From Chloroflexota bacterium (lineage in GTDB: Bacteria > Chloroflexota > UBA4733), in contig JAICXR010000227.1 of NCBI GenBank assembly GCA_025980355.1, forward strand, positions 1 to 6,054: DNA of 6,054 nucleotides, read 5' to 3'. The translations under genes were made by a program, and so were the position numbers. How positions within the stretch are numbered: the stretch's first letter is position 1; every line of letters begins with the position of its first letter. The notes under the pieces were generated by a model that did not search any database, was not told the origin of the DNA, and saw only the letters and a list, made by a program, of their open reading frames with translations. This document shows positions 1 to 6,054 of the stretch, piece after piece.

Positions 1-1206
1 AAGAACGACAATTTGGGTGTCTACCGCACGATGCCCGGTGCCCTGCTGATTGCTACGGACGGCGGGGACGACGGGTATCTCCTGGACGGCCGGCGCGGGG
101 AGGACGACCCGCCGGTCCTGTGGGCCCGCCTCGGGCACCTGGAGTTCGCGGCGGCGCGGCGGGTGGCGCCCACCTTCGCCGCCCTGATGGGCCAGCGCGG
201 CGTGCGAGGATCGCGCCGTGTGATCAAACCGGCGGGCGCCAGGGACCACCGGAAGGCGCCGCTGCGGGTCGTGACGGCAGACGGGCCGCTCGAGCCGATC
301 GCCACCATCCCCGTCGGGCGGCATCCCGACGGGATCGTGATCGACCAGGCGCACGGCGTAGCCTACCTCGCCAGCGCCTACGCCGGCACCGTCGCGGTGC
401 TGGGCCTCGCCTCCGGCCGGGTGTCCTCCACCGTGCGCGTCGCGGCGGGCGTCTACGAGCTGGCGCTGGACCCCGCCCGCGACGCGCTCTACGCCGCGCG
501 CTGGCAAGGCGAGGAGGTCTACGTCCTGGACCGCCCTGCCCGCCGGCTGGTGCGCACGGCGCCCGTGGGCTACCACGACGGCCCCCTCGCCCTGGACCCG
601 GCCGCGGGCCTGCTCTACCTCGCCAAGGCCGGCGTCTGGGGCGACGTGCGCGCCCTCGACGTGCGCACCTGGCAGGTCGCGGCCACGTTCTATCGAAACG
701 AGCAGCCGCAGGCCATCGCGGTCGATGCGTCGCATCGGACGGTGCATCTCTACAACGGCAAGCACGACCGCTCGATCCTCGACACGTTCGACGGCGCGAC
801 GCACGAGCGGCCGGCCACCGTCCCGATCGGCGCCTCGCCGGTGGTGTCGCCCTGCGCCCTCGCCTTCGACCCGTCCCACCCGAGCGGCCGGCCGGTCGTC
901 TACGCCGTCAACGGGTGCACCGGCCTGGTCTGGGCCGTCGACGCCGCCAGCGGCGCCGTCCTGGCGACGCTGCAAGCCGGCGGTCGCGCGAGGGGTATCG
1001 CGGTCGACTCTGCGTCGCACCGGGTGTACGTCGCCAACTGGAACGACGACACCGTCTCGGTCATCGACGGGGGCGCGCTGCGTGTGGTCGCGACGGTGCC
1101 GGTCGGGCGGGGGCCGCACGGCGTGGCGGTGGACCCGGCCACCGGTTCCGTGTACGTGACCAACAACTGGGACGACACCGTCTCCGTGCTGCGGCCCCGA
1201 CCCTGA
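1..1206 (+). CDS. YVTN-type seven-repeat beta-propeller protein with SUKH-like N-terminal segment (5' end outside window)
   Basis: The frame is open from base 1 and ends at a TGA at 1204-1206, so the start is probably upstream. The first in-window candidates, TTG at 13 and ATG at 31, would cut a recognisable domain. Counting from the first codon, residues 100-400 carry seven repeats of about 43 residues. Each has a GIAVD-like strand, a (V/L)YVAN-like strand, a T(V)SV(I/L) strand and often a closing PVG (near 104-106, 188-190, 275-277 and 367-369). The last two repeats are the most canonical, with WNDDTVSV and NWDDTVSV. Seven repeats fit one closed seven-bladed propeller, usually a binding or scaffold fold. 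No catalytic site, signal peptide or membrane segment is visible in the part present. Residues 9-64, with MPGALLIATDGGDDGYLLD and then VAPTFAALM, resemble the C-terminal half of SMI1/KNR4 (SUKH) domains. The propeller call is firm; the SUKH call is tentative and the ligand is unknown. Confidence 0.85.
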   Translation, partial: KNDNLGVYRTMPGALLIATDGGDDGYLLDGRRGEDDPPVLWARLGHLEFAAARRVAPTFAALMGQRGVRGSRRVIKPAGARDHRKAPLRVVTADGPLEPIATIPVGRHPDGIVIDQAHGVAYLASAYAGTVAVLGLASGRVSSTVRVAAGVYELALDPARDALYAARWQGEEVYVLDRPARRLVRTAPVGYHDGPLALDPAAGLLYLAKAGVWGDVRALDVRTWQVAATFYRNEQPQAIAVDASHRTVHLYNGKHDRSILDTFDGATHERPATVPIGASPVVSPCALAFDPSHPSGRPVVYAVNGCTGLVWAVDAASGAVLATLQAGGRARGIAVDSASHRVYVANWNDDTVSVIDGGALRVVATVPVGRGPHGVAVDPATGSVYVTNNWDDTVSVLRPRP

Positions 1207-1322
1207 GCCGCCCCACGCCGCACCTTCCCAATCGAAGAACTGATTCATGGCCTATCGACCCGCCGGCGGCAGAACTACTCGTCGTTGAACGAGGGGAGGG
1301 TCCGCGGGTTGTACGCCGCGTG

Positions 1323-2372
1323 TTATGTCGCTTGATGCCGGATCAGTGGATGATCGGCCACATCCAGGGGCAACGTCACCCGCTCGTGGCGGAAAGCCGA
1401 CTCCATGACGGCGATGGCGATTTCGATGTTCGCTCGTCCCGATTCGCCGCTGAGGAGGTGGGGAACGCCGCGTTCGATGCTGGCGATGAGCGCCCGCACT
1501 TCCTCGGCGAAGGCGTTCACCGGCGGCAACTCAATCTCCTCCCAATCCCCGGCGCCCCGTCGTCGGAGGCGCAGGAACTGGGGGGCGCGCGGCGTCGGGT
1601 CGCCGCTGATCTCGATCCGTCCCTCGCTGCCGAGCACCCGGAAGCGCTGGTAGCCCTGGGGACGGGCCGCGAAGCCGGTCTCCAGGATGCCGCGCGGGCC
1701 GTCGGTGAACTGGACCTGGGCCAGACTGCCGCCTTCGATGGGATGGCCATAGCGCGTGGCGGTCTCATGCCAGCGTTGGTAGCCGACGTGCGCCGTGTTG
1801 GTGACCGTGGGCTGGCGCAGGTCGATCTGGCCGAAGACCCAGCTCACCGGCGCGTCCCCGGCCAGGAAGCGCATCAGGTCGATGGCGTGGGTGCCGTCGC
1901 TGAAGAGGTCGCCGTTGCAGATCGCCAGGATCTCTTCCAGCGTCCCCACGGCGCCGTCGGCGACGAGCGTGCGCGCCAGGGCGTAGCGGGAATCGAAGCG
2001 GCGCTGGTGGCCGACGATGAGGATACTGCCGGAGGCCCGCGCCGCTTCGTTCATGCGGTCGGCCTCCGGCAACGTCAGCGCCATCGGCTTCTCACAGAGG
2101 ATGCCTTTGGCCCCGGCGCGCGCCGCGGCGACCACCGGATCGGGATGCTGCGGCGGCCAGGTGCAGACGCTGACGATATCCGGTTTTTCCGCCGCCAGCA
2201 TCTCCTCGTAGGAGGTGAAGCGCCGGCTGACGCCGAACTGCTCGCCGAAGCCGTCGACCGCCTCGCGGCTGATGTCGGCCGCCGCCACGATCTGGCACTC
2301 CGGCACCTCGGCGTACCCTTTGGCGTGCGCCCGGGCGATGCCGCCGCAGCCGATGAACCCGACCCGATACAT
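1323..2372 (-). CDS. Gfo/Idh/MocA family NAD(P)-dependent oxidoreductase
   Basis: Predicted 349-residue cytoplasmic dehydrogenase, a normal length for the family, which oxidises or reduces sugars, inositols and related polyols with NAD(P). The N-terminal Rossmann domain (about 1-120) opens with VGFIGCGGIARAH (residues 4-16), the dinucleotide-binding glycine motif. The family signature CEKPMALT lies at 93-100, with Lys95 the expected catalytic lysine. The C-terminal alpha/beta domain (about 121-330) holds SDGTHAIDL at 158-166, where His162 matches the usual active-site histidine. The Asp usually four residues before this His is Ser158 here, with Asp159 next to it, so the active-site layout may be a subfamily variant. 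The ATG at 2372 is supported by an AAAGGG Shine-Dalgarno at 2386-2381, 8 bases upstream. It is co-directional with the dehydrogenase-complex genes but separated by 94 bases and a hairpin, so co-transcription is uncertain. The substrate cannot be named from sequence. Confidence 0.93.
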   Translation of the reverse strand: MYRVGFIGCGGIARAHAKGYAEVPECQIVAAADISREAVDGFGEQFGVSRRFTSYEEMLAAEKPDIVSVCTWPPQHPDPVVAAARAGAKGILCEKPMALTLPEADRMNEAARASGSILIVGHQRRFDSRYALARTLVADGAVGTLEEILAICNGDLFSDGTHAIDLMRFLAGDAPVSWVFGQIDLRQPTVTNTAHVGYQRWHETATRYGHPIEGGSLAQVQFTDGPRGILETGFAARPQGYQRFRVLGSEGRIEISGDPTPRAPQFLRLRRRGAGDWEEIELPPVNAFAEEVRALIASIERGVPHLLSGESGRANIEIAIAVMESAFRHERVTLPLDVADHPLIRHQAT

Positions 2373-2399
2373 GCTGTCGTCCCTTTCTCATTACCGAGT

Positions 2400-2435
2400 G
2401 AACAAGGGCCGCAGACCGCAGTCGCGGCCCTGTTC
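2400..2435 (-). terminator. Strong stem-loop between the E2 gene and the Gfo/Idh/MocA gene (terminator-like or attenuator)
   Basis: The arms at 2400-2412 and 2424-2435 pair over GAAC and AGGGCCGC with one bulged A. The loop can continue with GAC/GTC around a CGCA tetraloop (2417-2420), giving about 15 base pairs with two single-base bulges. It starts about 31 bases after the E2 stop and ends 27 bases before the next ATG. No T-run follows on the - strand, so it is not a textbook intrinsic terminator. It could reduce read-through, stabilise the 3' end of the upstream mRNA, or be bound by a protein. The structure is clear; its function is inferred. Confidence 0.5.
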
Positions 2436-2466
2436 GAGCTTGATTGACCCGAATTTGTCTCCACCG

Positions 2467-3888
2467 TCAGCCGTGCCGATCCTGCCCTCCGGTCTCGTCC
2501 AGTACCCGCTCGATGGCGCGCTTGACATCGCGTAGGAATATCGCTGCCGGCGCGCCGTCGACGATGCGGTGGTCGAAGGTGAGCGACAGGGTCAGCAACT
2601 GCCGCACCACGATCTGGTCTTCGACGACGGCCGGCTTTTTGACAATCCGGCCAACGCCGAGGATGGCGCACTGCGGCGGGTTGATGATCGGCGTGAAAGC
2701 GTCAACCTCCTGCGCCCCAAGGTTGGTGATGGTGAACGTGCCGCCCTGAAGATCGTCCATCGAAAGCCTGCCGGCACGAGCACATTCCACGAGGTGGCCT
2801 AACTCCGCCGAAATGGCATCAAGCGCCTTCTGGTCGGCGTGGCGTACCACCGGCACAACCAGGCCGCGTTCCAGGGCGACGGCCACGCCAATATTGACGT
2901 CCGCCCAGCAGGCAATCTCCTGACTCTCCCCTTCCTCCAGAAGGCTGCTGTTAAGGAGCGGGTGGGCCGGCAGCACCCGTGAGACCAGGTGCACCAACAG
3001 GTCGGTGTAGGTCGGCGGACGGTGACCGTAGACGCGAGCGGCGGGCAAGAGGTGGCTGCGCAGCTCGACCAGACCTGTGGCATCCGCCTCCGTGGTCAGC
3101 GTGAGCTGGGCGCTGCTCAGCAAGCTCCGCAGCATTCGGTCCCCGATCAGCCGGCGCATGCCGTCGACCCTGATCGTCTCGGTCCGCCGCGGCCCCGTGA
3201 CGGTCGCCTTCGCCGTCGTTGCCGCCAGCACATCCCGCTCTAGCACGCGGCCTTCCGGTCCGCTGCCGGCGATGGCCCGGAGATCGAGCCCTTGCTCGCG
3301 GGCTAATCGCCGGGCGAGCGGTGAGGCCCGCACGAAGCCGCCATCCGCCGCGGCGACGGCGCTAGCCCGCACGTCCGCCTCCGTGATGCGCCCACCAGGG
3401 CCGCTGCCATCAATCGCCGTCAAATCGAGACCGCGTTCCGCCGCCAGGCGTTTCGCCAACGGCGTCGCGCGCACGGACGGGGAGGTGGGGGGCGCTGGCG
3501 AGCGCTGCGAGACCGTGGATGAGGAGATGAGGAGATGAGGGGTGACGGGGCGTGGGGCTGCTTCTCCTCCGGTCTCCTCACCTCCAATACCCCTCATCCC
3601 CTCATTTCGCCGTCCTGCAACGAGCGCGGCGATGGCGCTCTCGGGCTCGTCGGCCCTACCGATCACCGCCAGCAGGCCGGTCACGGGCACGACCGTGCCT
3701 TCGCTGGCGACGATCGTGCGCAGCACACCGCCGGTCGGGGCCGCGACCTCCGTGTTGAGCTTGTCGGTCTCGATCTCCGCCACCGACTCACCCGGTTGCA
3801 CCGGCTCGCCGACCGCCTTCAGCCAGCGCAGCAGCCTGGCCTCCGTCATCGTCACGCCGAGTTGGGGCATGTTCACCGCCGTCGCCAT
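2467..3888 (-). CDS. Dihydrolipoamide acyltransferase E2 of a 2-oxo acid/acetoin dehydrogenase complex
   Basis: Predicted 473-residue core subunit that takes the acyl group from E1 on a swinging lipoyl arm and transfers it to CoA. Domains in order: one lipoyl domain (about 3-78) with ETDKLNTEV at 40-48, Lys43 being the lipoylation site; a linker (79-138); two peripheral-subunit-binding domains (139-175 and 186-222), 26 of 37 residues identical; and the catalytic acyltransferase domain (about 236-465) with GTFTITNLG at 383-391 and the active-site DHRIVDG at 439-445 (His440, Asp444). Most E2 proteins have one binding domain, so the pair is unusual. The frame is open much further upstream, but ATG 3888 is the real start: the lipoyl domain begins there, a strong Shine-Dalgarno precedes it, and the E1-beta stop is 10 bases away. 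The motifs suggest acetyl transfer (pyruvate dehydrogenase or AcoC type), but the substrate is not proven. The linker carries an inverted repeat at the DNA level. Confidence 0.95.
   Translation of the reverse strand: MATAVNMPQLGVTMTEARLLRWLKAVGEPVQPGESVAEIETDKLNTEVAAPTGGVLRTIVASEGTVVPVTGLLAVIGRADEPESAIAALVAGRRNEGMRGIGGEETGGEAAPRPVTPHLLISSSTVSQRSPAPPTSPSVRATPLAKRLAAERGLDLTAIDGSGPGGRITEADVRASAVAAADGGFVRASPLARRLAREQGLDLRAIAGSGPEGRVLERDVLAATTAKATVTGPRRTETIRVDGMRRLIGDRMLRSLLSSAQLTLTTEADATGLVELRSHLLPAARVYGHRPPTYTDLLVHLVSRVLPAHPLLNSSLLEEGESQEIACWADVNIGVAVALERGLVVPVVRHADQKALDAISAELGHLVECARAGRLSMDDLQGGTFTITNLGAQEVDAFTPIINPPQCAILGVGRIVKKPAVVEDQIVVRQLLTLSLTFDHRIVDGAPAAIFLRDVKRAIERVLDETGGQDRHG
3223..3474 (-). 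repeat. Tandem duplicated peripheral-subunit-binding domains within E2
   Basis: Two copies of the small helical domain that docks E1 or E3 are encoded at 3364-3474 (E2 residues 139-175) and 3223-3333 (residues 186-222), joined by ten residues rich in Ala and Gly. Both read VRA(T/S)PLA(K/R)RLA at the start and GSGP(G/E)GR in the second half. They match at 26 of 37 aligned positions. The DNA copies have diverged in third positions, which suggests an old duplication kept under selection rather than a recent one or an assembly error. Confidence 0.85.
3519..3605. repeat. Inverted repeat built from 8-base tandem units, inside the E2 linker coding sequence
   Basis: The left arm has ATGAGG at 8-base spacing (3519, 3527, 3535), ending in ATGAGGGGT. 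The right arm is ACCCCTCATCCCCTCAT at 3589-3605. Positions 3527-3543 and 3589-3605 are inverted copies matching at 16 of 17 bases, with 45 bases between them. The element lies wholly inside the E2 reading frame and encodes roughly residues 95-121 of the interdomain linker. That stretch is rich in Gly and Glu, unlike the usual Ala/Pro-rich linker. The unit-based, purine/pyrimidine-skewed arms look like a dispersed palindromic repeat or MITE-like insertion tolerated in a flexible region. Origin is inferred; only one copy can be seen here. Confidence 0.65.
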
Positions 3889-3891
3889 CGT

Positions 3892-3899
3892 CTTCCTTT
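3892..3899 (-). promoter_or_regulatory. Shine-Dalgarno of the E2 gene, overlapping the E1-beta stop
   Basis: The - strand reads AAAGGAAG, with GGA ending five bases before the ATG at 3888. Its first A is the last base of the E1-beta TGA. This site decides the E2 start within a frame that is open for 249 bases further upstream. Its position suggests that translation of E2 is coupled to termination on E1-beta. Confidence 0.75.
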
Positions 3900-4870
3900 C
3901 AGGCGAGCAGCGTGCGCACGGCGGCGCTGACCTGCCGGGACGAGGGGATGGAGACCTCCTCCAGACTGCGGCTGAACGGCGTCGGGACGTTCGGGTTGGC
4001 CAGCCGCAGTGGCGGCGCGTCCAGGTAGTCGAAGGCGTGCGTGACGACCTGGGCGACGATCTCGGCCCCGAAGCCCACCCGCTCGTGCGCCTCATGGACG
4101 ACGACGACGCGGTGGGTCTTCTTGACGGAGGCGGCAATAGTCTCCACGTCCAACGGCACCAGCGTGCGCGGATCGATCACCTCGGCTTCGATCCCTTCTT
4201 TTGCCAGTTCGTCGGCGGCCTGGAGCGCAACCTCCACCATGCGCTGCAGCCCGATGATCGTCACGTGCCGCCCCTCCCGCCGGACGGCTGCGCACCCGAA
4301 CGGCACCGTGTAGTCCTCCTCCGGCACGTTGCCTTTGGCGGTGGCGTAGAGCACCTTGTTCTCGATGAACACCACCGGGTTTTCGTCGCGGATGGCCGTC
4401 TTGAGCAGCCCCTTGGCGTCGTAGGCGGTCGTCGGCATGACCACTTTCAGGCCGGGGACGTGGGCAAACCAGGCCTCCAGCGACTGCGTGTGCTGGGCGG
4501 CGTTGGCCCGACCGGCGCCGGTCATGGTGCGGTAGACGATCGGCAGCGTCGCCTTGCCGCCGAACATGTACTTCGACTTGGCAGCCTGGTTCACCAGCTG
4601 GTCCATGGCGCACATCATGAAGGTCATGTACATGAACTCGGCGACGGGACGTAAGCCGACTAACGCCGCCCCCAACGCGGCGCCGGCGATCGCCGTCTCC
4701 GAGATCGGCGTGCCGACCACGCGCTTCGCGCCGAACTCGTCGTACAGGCCGCGCGTCACGCCGTAGGTCGAGTCCTTGATATCCTCGCCCAGGCAGAAGA
4801 CGCGCGGATCGCGCCGCATCTCCTCCCGCAGCGCCATGTTCAGGGCCTGGGAATAGCTCACGTCGGGCAT
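3899..4870 (-). CDS. 2-oxo acid/acetoin dehydrogenase E1 component, beta subunit
   Basis: Predicted 323 residues, the standard length for bacterial E1-beta (PdhB/AcoB family). It pairs with E1-alpha to form the alpha2beta2 thiamine-diphosphate enzyme. The N-terminal pyrimidine-binding domain (about 4-180) has FCLGED at 25-30 and GTPISETAIAGAALGAA at 53-69. Glu58 is the conserved glutamate that activates the cofactor. QHTQSLEAWFAHVPGLKVVMP (126-146) includes His127, a conserved active-site position. The C-terminal transketolase-like domain (about 195-320) contains VIDPRTLVPLD at 231-241, which mediates subunit contact. The ATG at 4870 overlaps the E1-alpha stop as TGATG, with GGGGAGGG at 4885-4878 as Shine-Dalgarno, so translational coupling is likely and supports equal amounts of the two subunits. 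The family is certain; whether the substrate is pyruvate, acetoin or a branched-chain acid is not. Confidence 0.96.
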   Translation of the reverse strand: MPDVSYSQALNMALREEMRRDPRVFCLGEDIKDSTYGVTRGLYDEFGAKRVVGTPISETAIAGAALGAALVGLRPVAEFMYMTFMMCAMDQLVNQAAKSKYMFGGKATLPIVYRTMTGAGRANAAQHTQSLEAWFAHVPGLKVVMPTTAYDAKGLLKTAIRDENPVVFIENKVLYATAKGNVPEEDYTVPFGCAAVRREGRHVTIIGLQRMVEVALQAADELAKEGIEAEVIDPRTLVPLDVETIAASVKKTHRVVVVHEAHERVGFGAEIVAQVVTHAFDYLDAPPLRLANPNVPTPFSRSLEEVSIPSSRQVSAAVRTLLA

Positions 4871-5901
4871 CAGAGGTCCCTCCCCGCCGCGTCGGCGCCG
4901 CTGTAGATGTCGGTGAGCAACAGCTCCTCGCCCGGCTCCGGGCTGGCCTCGGCGAAGGCGACGGCGCGCTCCACCTCGTCCTTCACCCGCGCGTCCGTGC
5001 GTTGCAGGGCGGCGGCGTCTGCCAGGCCGAGCTCCTGGAGGACGGCGGAGAAGCGGATCAGCGGGTCGCGCGAGGCGCGCGCCTGCGCCACCTCCTCCTT
5101 GGTGCGGTAGGGCTCCGGGTCGCCCAGGAAGTGGCCCTCGAAGCGGTAGGTCTTGGCCTCGACCAGGGAAGGCCCCTCGCCGCCCCGCGCCCGTCCCACC
5201 GCCTCCGCCACCGCGGCATGCACCGCCAGCACGTCGGAGCCGTCGACGATCACGCCGGGGATGCCGTAGGCGGCGGCGCGGTCGGCGACGTTGGCGATCG
5301 CCATGTCCTGGCTGACCGATTGGTATTGGGCGTACTGGTTGTTCTCGCAGACGAATACCACCGGCAGTTTGAGCGTGGCGGCGAAGTTGATGCCCTCATG
5401 GAAGGCCCCGTGATTGGCGCCGCCGTCGCCGAAGAAGCAAAGGGCCACCTCTTTCGAACCGCGCACCCAGAAGCCGAGCGCGGCTCCGGTGGAGATGGGG
5501 ATGCCGGCGGACACGATGCCGTTCGCGCCCAGCATGCCGTGGTCCAGCGAGGCGATGTGCATGCTGCCGCCCTTGCCGAGGTTGTAGCCGGTGGCCTTGC
5601 CCATCAACTCCGCCATCATGGGGGCCAGTTCCAGCCCCTTGGCGATGCAGTGGCCGTGGCCGCGGTGGGTGCTGGAGATGACGTCGCCGTCGCGCAGGGC
5701 GGTGCAGGAGCCGGTGGCCACCGCCTCCTCGCCGATGTAGAGGTGGACGCTGCCGTAGAGCCGGGCCTCGAGGAAGAGCGACTTCACCCGCTCCTCGAAG
5801 CGCCGGATGCGCAGCATCGTGGCATAGAGCTGGAGCAGTTGCTGATCGGAGAGACCGTGACGATCGATAGACGTTTTCGGAGCCTCAGAGAGCATGGCCA
5901 T
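4870..5901 (-). CDS. 2-oxo acid/acetoin dehydrogenase E1 component, alpha subunit
   Basis: Predicted 343 residues, typical for the PdhA/AcoA family. It binds the diphosphate end of thiamine diphosphate and, with E1-beta, catalyses decarboxylation or cleavage of the substrate and acylation of E2-bound lipoate. The cofactor motif runs from GDGGANHGAFHEG (158-170) to CENNQYA (185-191), the GDG-to-NN signature that binds magnesium. STHRGHGHCIAKG (77-89) and GKGGSMHI (109-116) are also family hallmarks. The region TYRFEGHFLGDPEPYR (251-266) resembles acetoin-dehydrogenase and bacterial E1-alpha proteins, because GHFxGD replaces the GHSMSD of mitochondrial-type enzymes. This leans towards AcoA but does not settle it. 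Two ATGs lie close together (5901 and 5895); I take the first because it is nearer a usable distance from the AAGGA site. The SDR stop is 30 bases upstream, so it is probably internal to an operon. Confidence 0.95.
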   Translation of the reverse strand: MAMLSEAPKTSIDRHGLSDQQLLQLYATMLRIRRFEERVKSLFLEARLYGSVHLYIGEEAVATGSCTALRDGDVISSTHRGHGHCIAKGLELAPMMAELMGKATGYNLGKGGSMHIASLDHGMLGANGIVSAGIPISTGAALGFWVRGSKEVALCFFGDGGANHGAFHEGINFAATLKLPVVFVCENNQYAQYQSVSQDMAIANVADRAAAYGIPGVIVDGSDVLAVHAAVAEAVGRARGGEGPSLVEAKTYRFEGHFLGDPEPYRTKEEVAQARASRDPLIRFSAVLQELGLADAAALQRTDARVKDEVERAVAFAEASPEPGEELLLTDIYSGADAAGRDL

Positions 5902-5912
5902 GGGGCGGCTTT

Positions 5913-5917
5913 TCCTT
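5913..5917 (-). promoter_or_regulatory. Shine-Dalgarno of the E1-alpha gene in an A-rich leader
   Basis: The - strand carries AAGGA inside an A/G-only run (about 5925-5909), 11 bases before the ATG at 5901 and 17 before the one at 5895. The spacing favours the first ATG, though it is slightly long. Such an A-rich, unstructured leader in a GC-rich genome should favour ribosome loading. Confidence 0.55.
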
Positions 5918-5931
5918 TTCTTTTCGGGTCA

Positions 5932-6054
5932 TCAACGGGTGAACACCGTCCCCCGCACCAGGTCGGCGTCGTCCGACACCAGGAACGCGAGGATCTGGGC
6001 CACGCCGCGTGGGTCGACCAGCTTCGCCGTCGCCAGTGCGTCTTCCACCGATCG
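5932..6054 (-). CDS. Short-chain dehydrogenase/reductase (SDR), C-terminal 40 residues only
   Basis: Only the 3' end of the gene is in the window; the rest lies beyond base 6054. The 40 residues contain DPRGVAQILAFLVSDDADLV followed by RGTVFTR and a TGA at 5934-5932. This matches the end of classical SDR enzymes, where a helix of the form (P/D)xxVAxxxxFLxSDxAxxVxG precedes the final strand. The usual VDGG tail after the GT(V) strand is missing; the protein ends in TVFTR, so the terminus is shorter than most. SDRs reduce or oxidise alcohols and ketones with NAD(P)H. Next to an acetoin-type E1 this could be a diacetyl/acetoin or butanediol dehydrogenase, but the fragment cannot show the substrate. 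It lies 30 bases upstream of E1-alpha and is probably in the same operon. Confidence 0.75.
   Translation of the reverse strand, partial: RSVEDALATAKLVDPRGVAQILAFLVSDDADLVRGTVFTR

Noticed and set aside
1260..1269. Perfect 10-base palindrome CCGCCGGCGG in the convergent gap
   Set aside because: There is no loop and no surrounding symmetry. GC-rich palindromes of this length are common in such genomes, so no operator can be claimed.
1303..1320. A 5-base-pair CGCGG/CCGCG hairpin just after the oxidoreductase stop, a possible terminator
   Set aside because: The stem is short, the loop is 8 bases and no T-run follows on either strand. Such pairs are expected by chance in GC-rich DNA.
2373..2399. 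A possible promoter directly upstream of the oxidoreductase gene
   Set aside because: I could find no pair of -35 and -10 elements at suitable spacing, only the Shine-Dalgarno.
120..2447. A 775-codon open frame on the + strand spanning the propeller gene, the convergent gap and the antisense of the oxidoreductase gene
   Set aside because: Its translation is Arg/Pro/Ala/Gly-rich with no domain, and it crosses two genes with clear family motifs in other frames. It is an artefact of high GC content.
3889..4137. Extension of the E2 reading frame upstream of ATG 3888
   Set aside because: The extra residues are low-complexity and overlap the E1-beta 3' end. The lipoyl domain and Shine-Dalgarno both place the start at 3888.
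3542..4654. A 370-codon open frame on the + strand opposite the E2 start and E1-beta
   Set aside because: It lies antisense to well-conserved coding sequence, with no recognisable domain in its translation. The codon bias of the real genes keeps the opposite strand open.

Overview
This GC-rich window, with genes packed a few bases apart, looks like a free-living GC-rich bacterium. Thermomicrobia-like Chloroflexota is my best guess, but only from general gene style. An actinobacterium is also possible, and nothing in the window decides it.

Layout: on the + strand, positions 1-1206 hold the 3' part of a gene for a seven-repeat YVTN-type beta-propeller protein. Its N-terminal segment, cut by the window edge, resembles the end of a SUKH (SMI1/KNR4) domain. 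A 116-base convergent gap follows. All other genes are on the - strand. Read in the direction of transcription (right to left) they are: the last 40 codons of a short-chain dehydrogenase/reductase (5932-6054, cut by the window edge); the alpha and beta subunits of a thiamine-diphosphate 2-oxo acid (or acetoin) dehydrogenase E1 (4870-5901 and 3899-4870); the lipoyl-bearing E2 acyltransferase (2467-3888); and, after a 94-base gap with a strong hairpin, a Gfo/Idh/MocA-family NAD(P)-dependent oxidoreductase (1323-2372).

How they work together: E1-alpha and E1-beta form the heterotetramer that decarboxylates or cleaves the substrate and reductively acylates the lipoyl arm of E2. E2 passes the acyl (probably acetyl) group to CoA. 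The three genes have gaps of 10 bases or less (the E1 pair overlap by one base), so they are almost certainly one transcript, probably including the SDR 30 bases upstream. The E3 dihydrolipoamide dehydrogenase needed to reoxidise the lipoyl group is not in the window. Sequence alone does not separate pyruvate from acetoin as substrate. The Gfo/Idh/MocA enzyme suggests a sugar or polyol catabolic setting, but its link to the complex is uncertain.

The less ordinary features are two near-identical peripheral-subunit-binding domains in E2, an inverted repeat built from 8-base units inside the coding sequence of the E2 linker, the hairpin after the E2 gene, and the possible SUKH-propeller fusion. 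I see no tRNA, rRNA, CRISPR array, insertion sequence or defence system, and no convincing evidence of a wholly new system.
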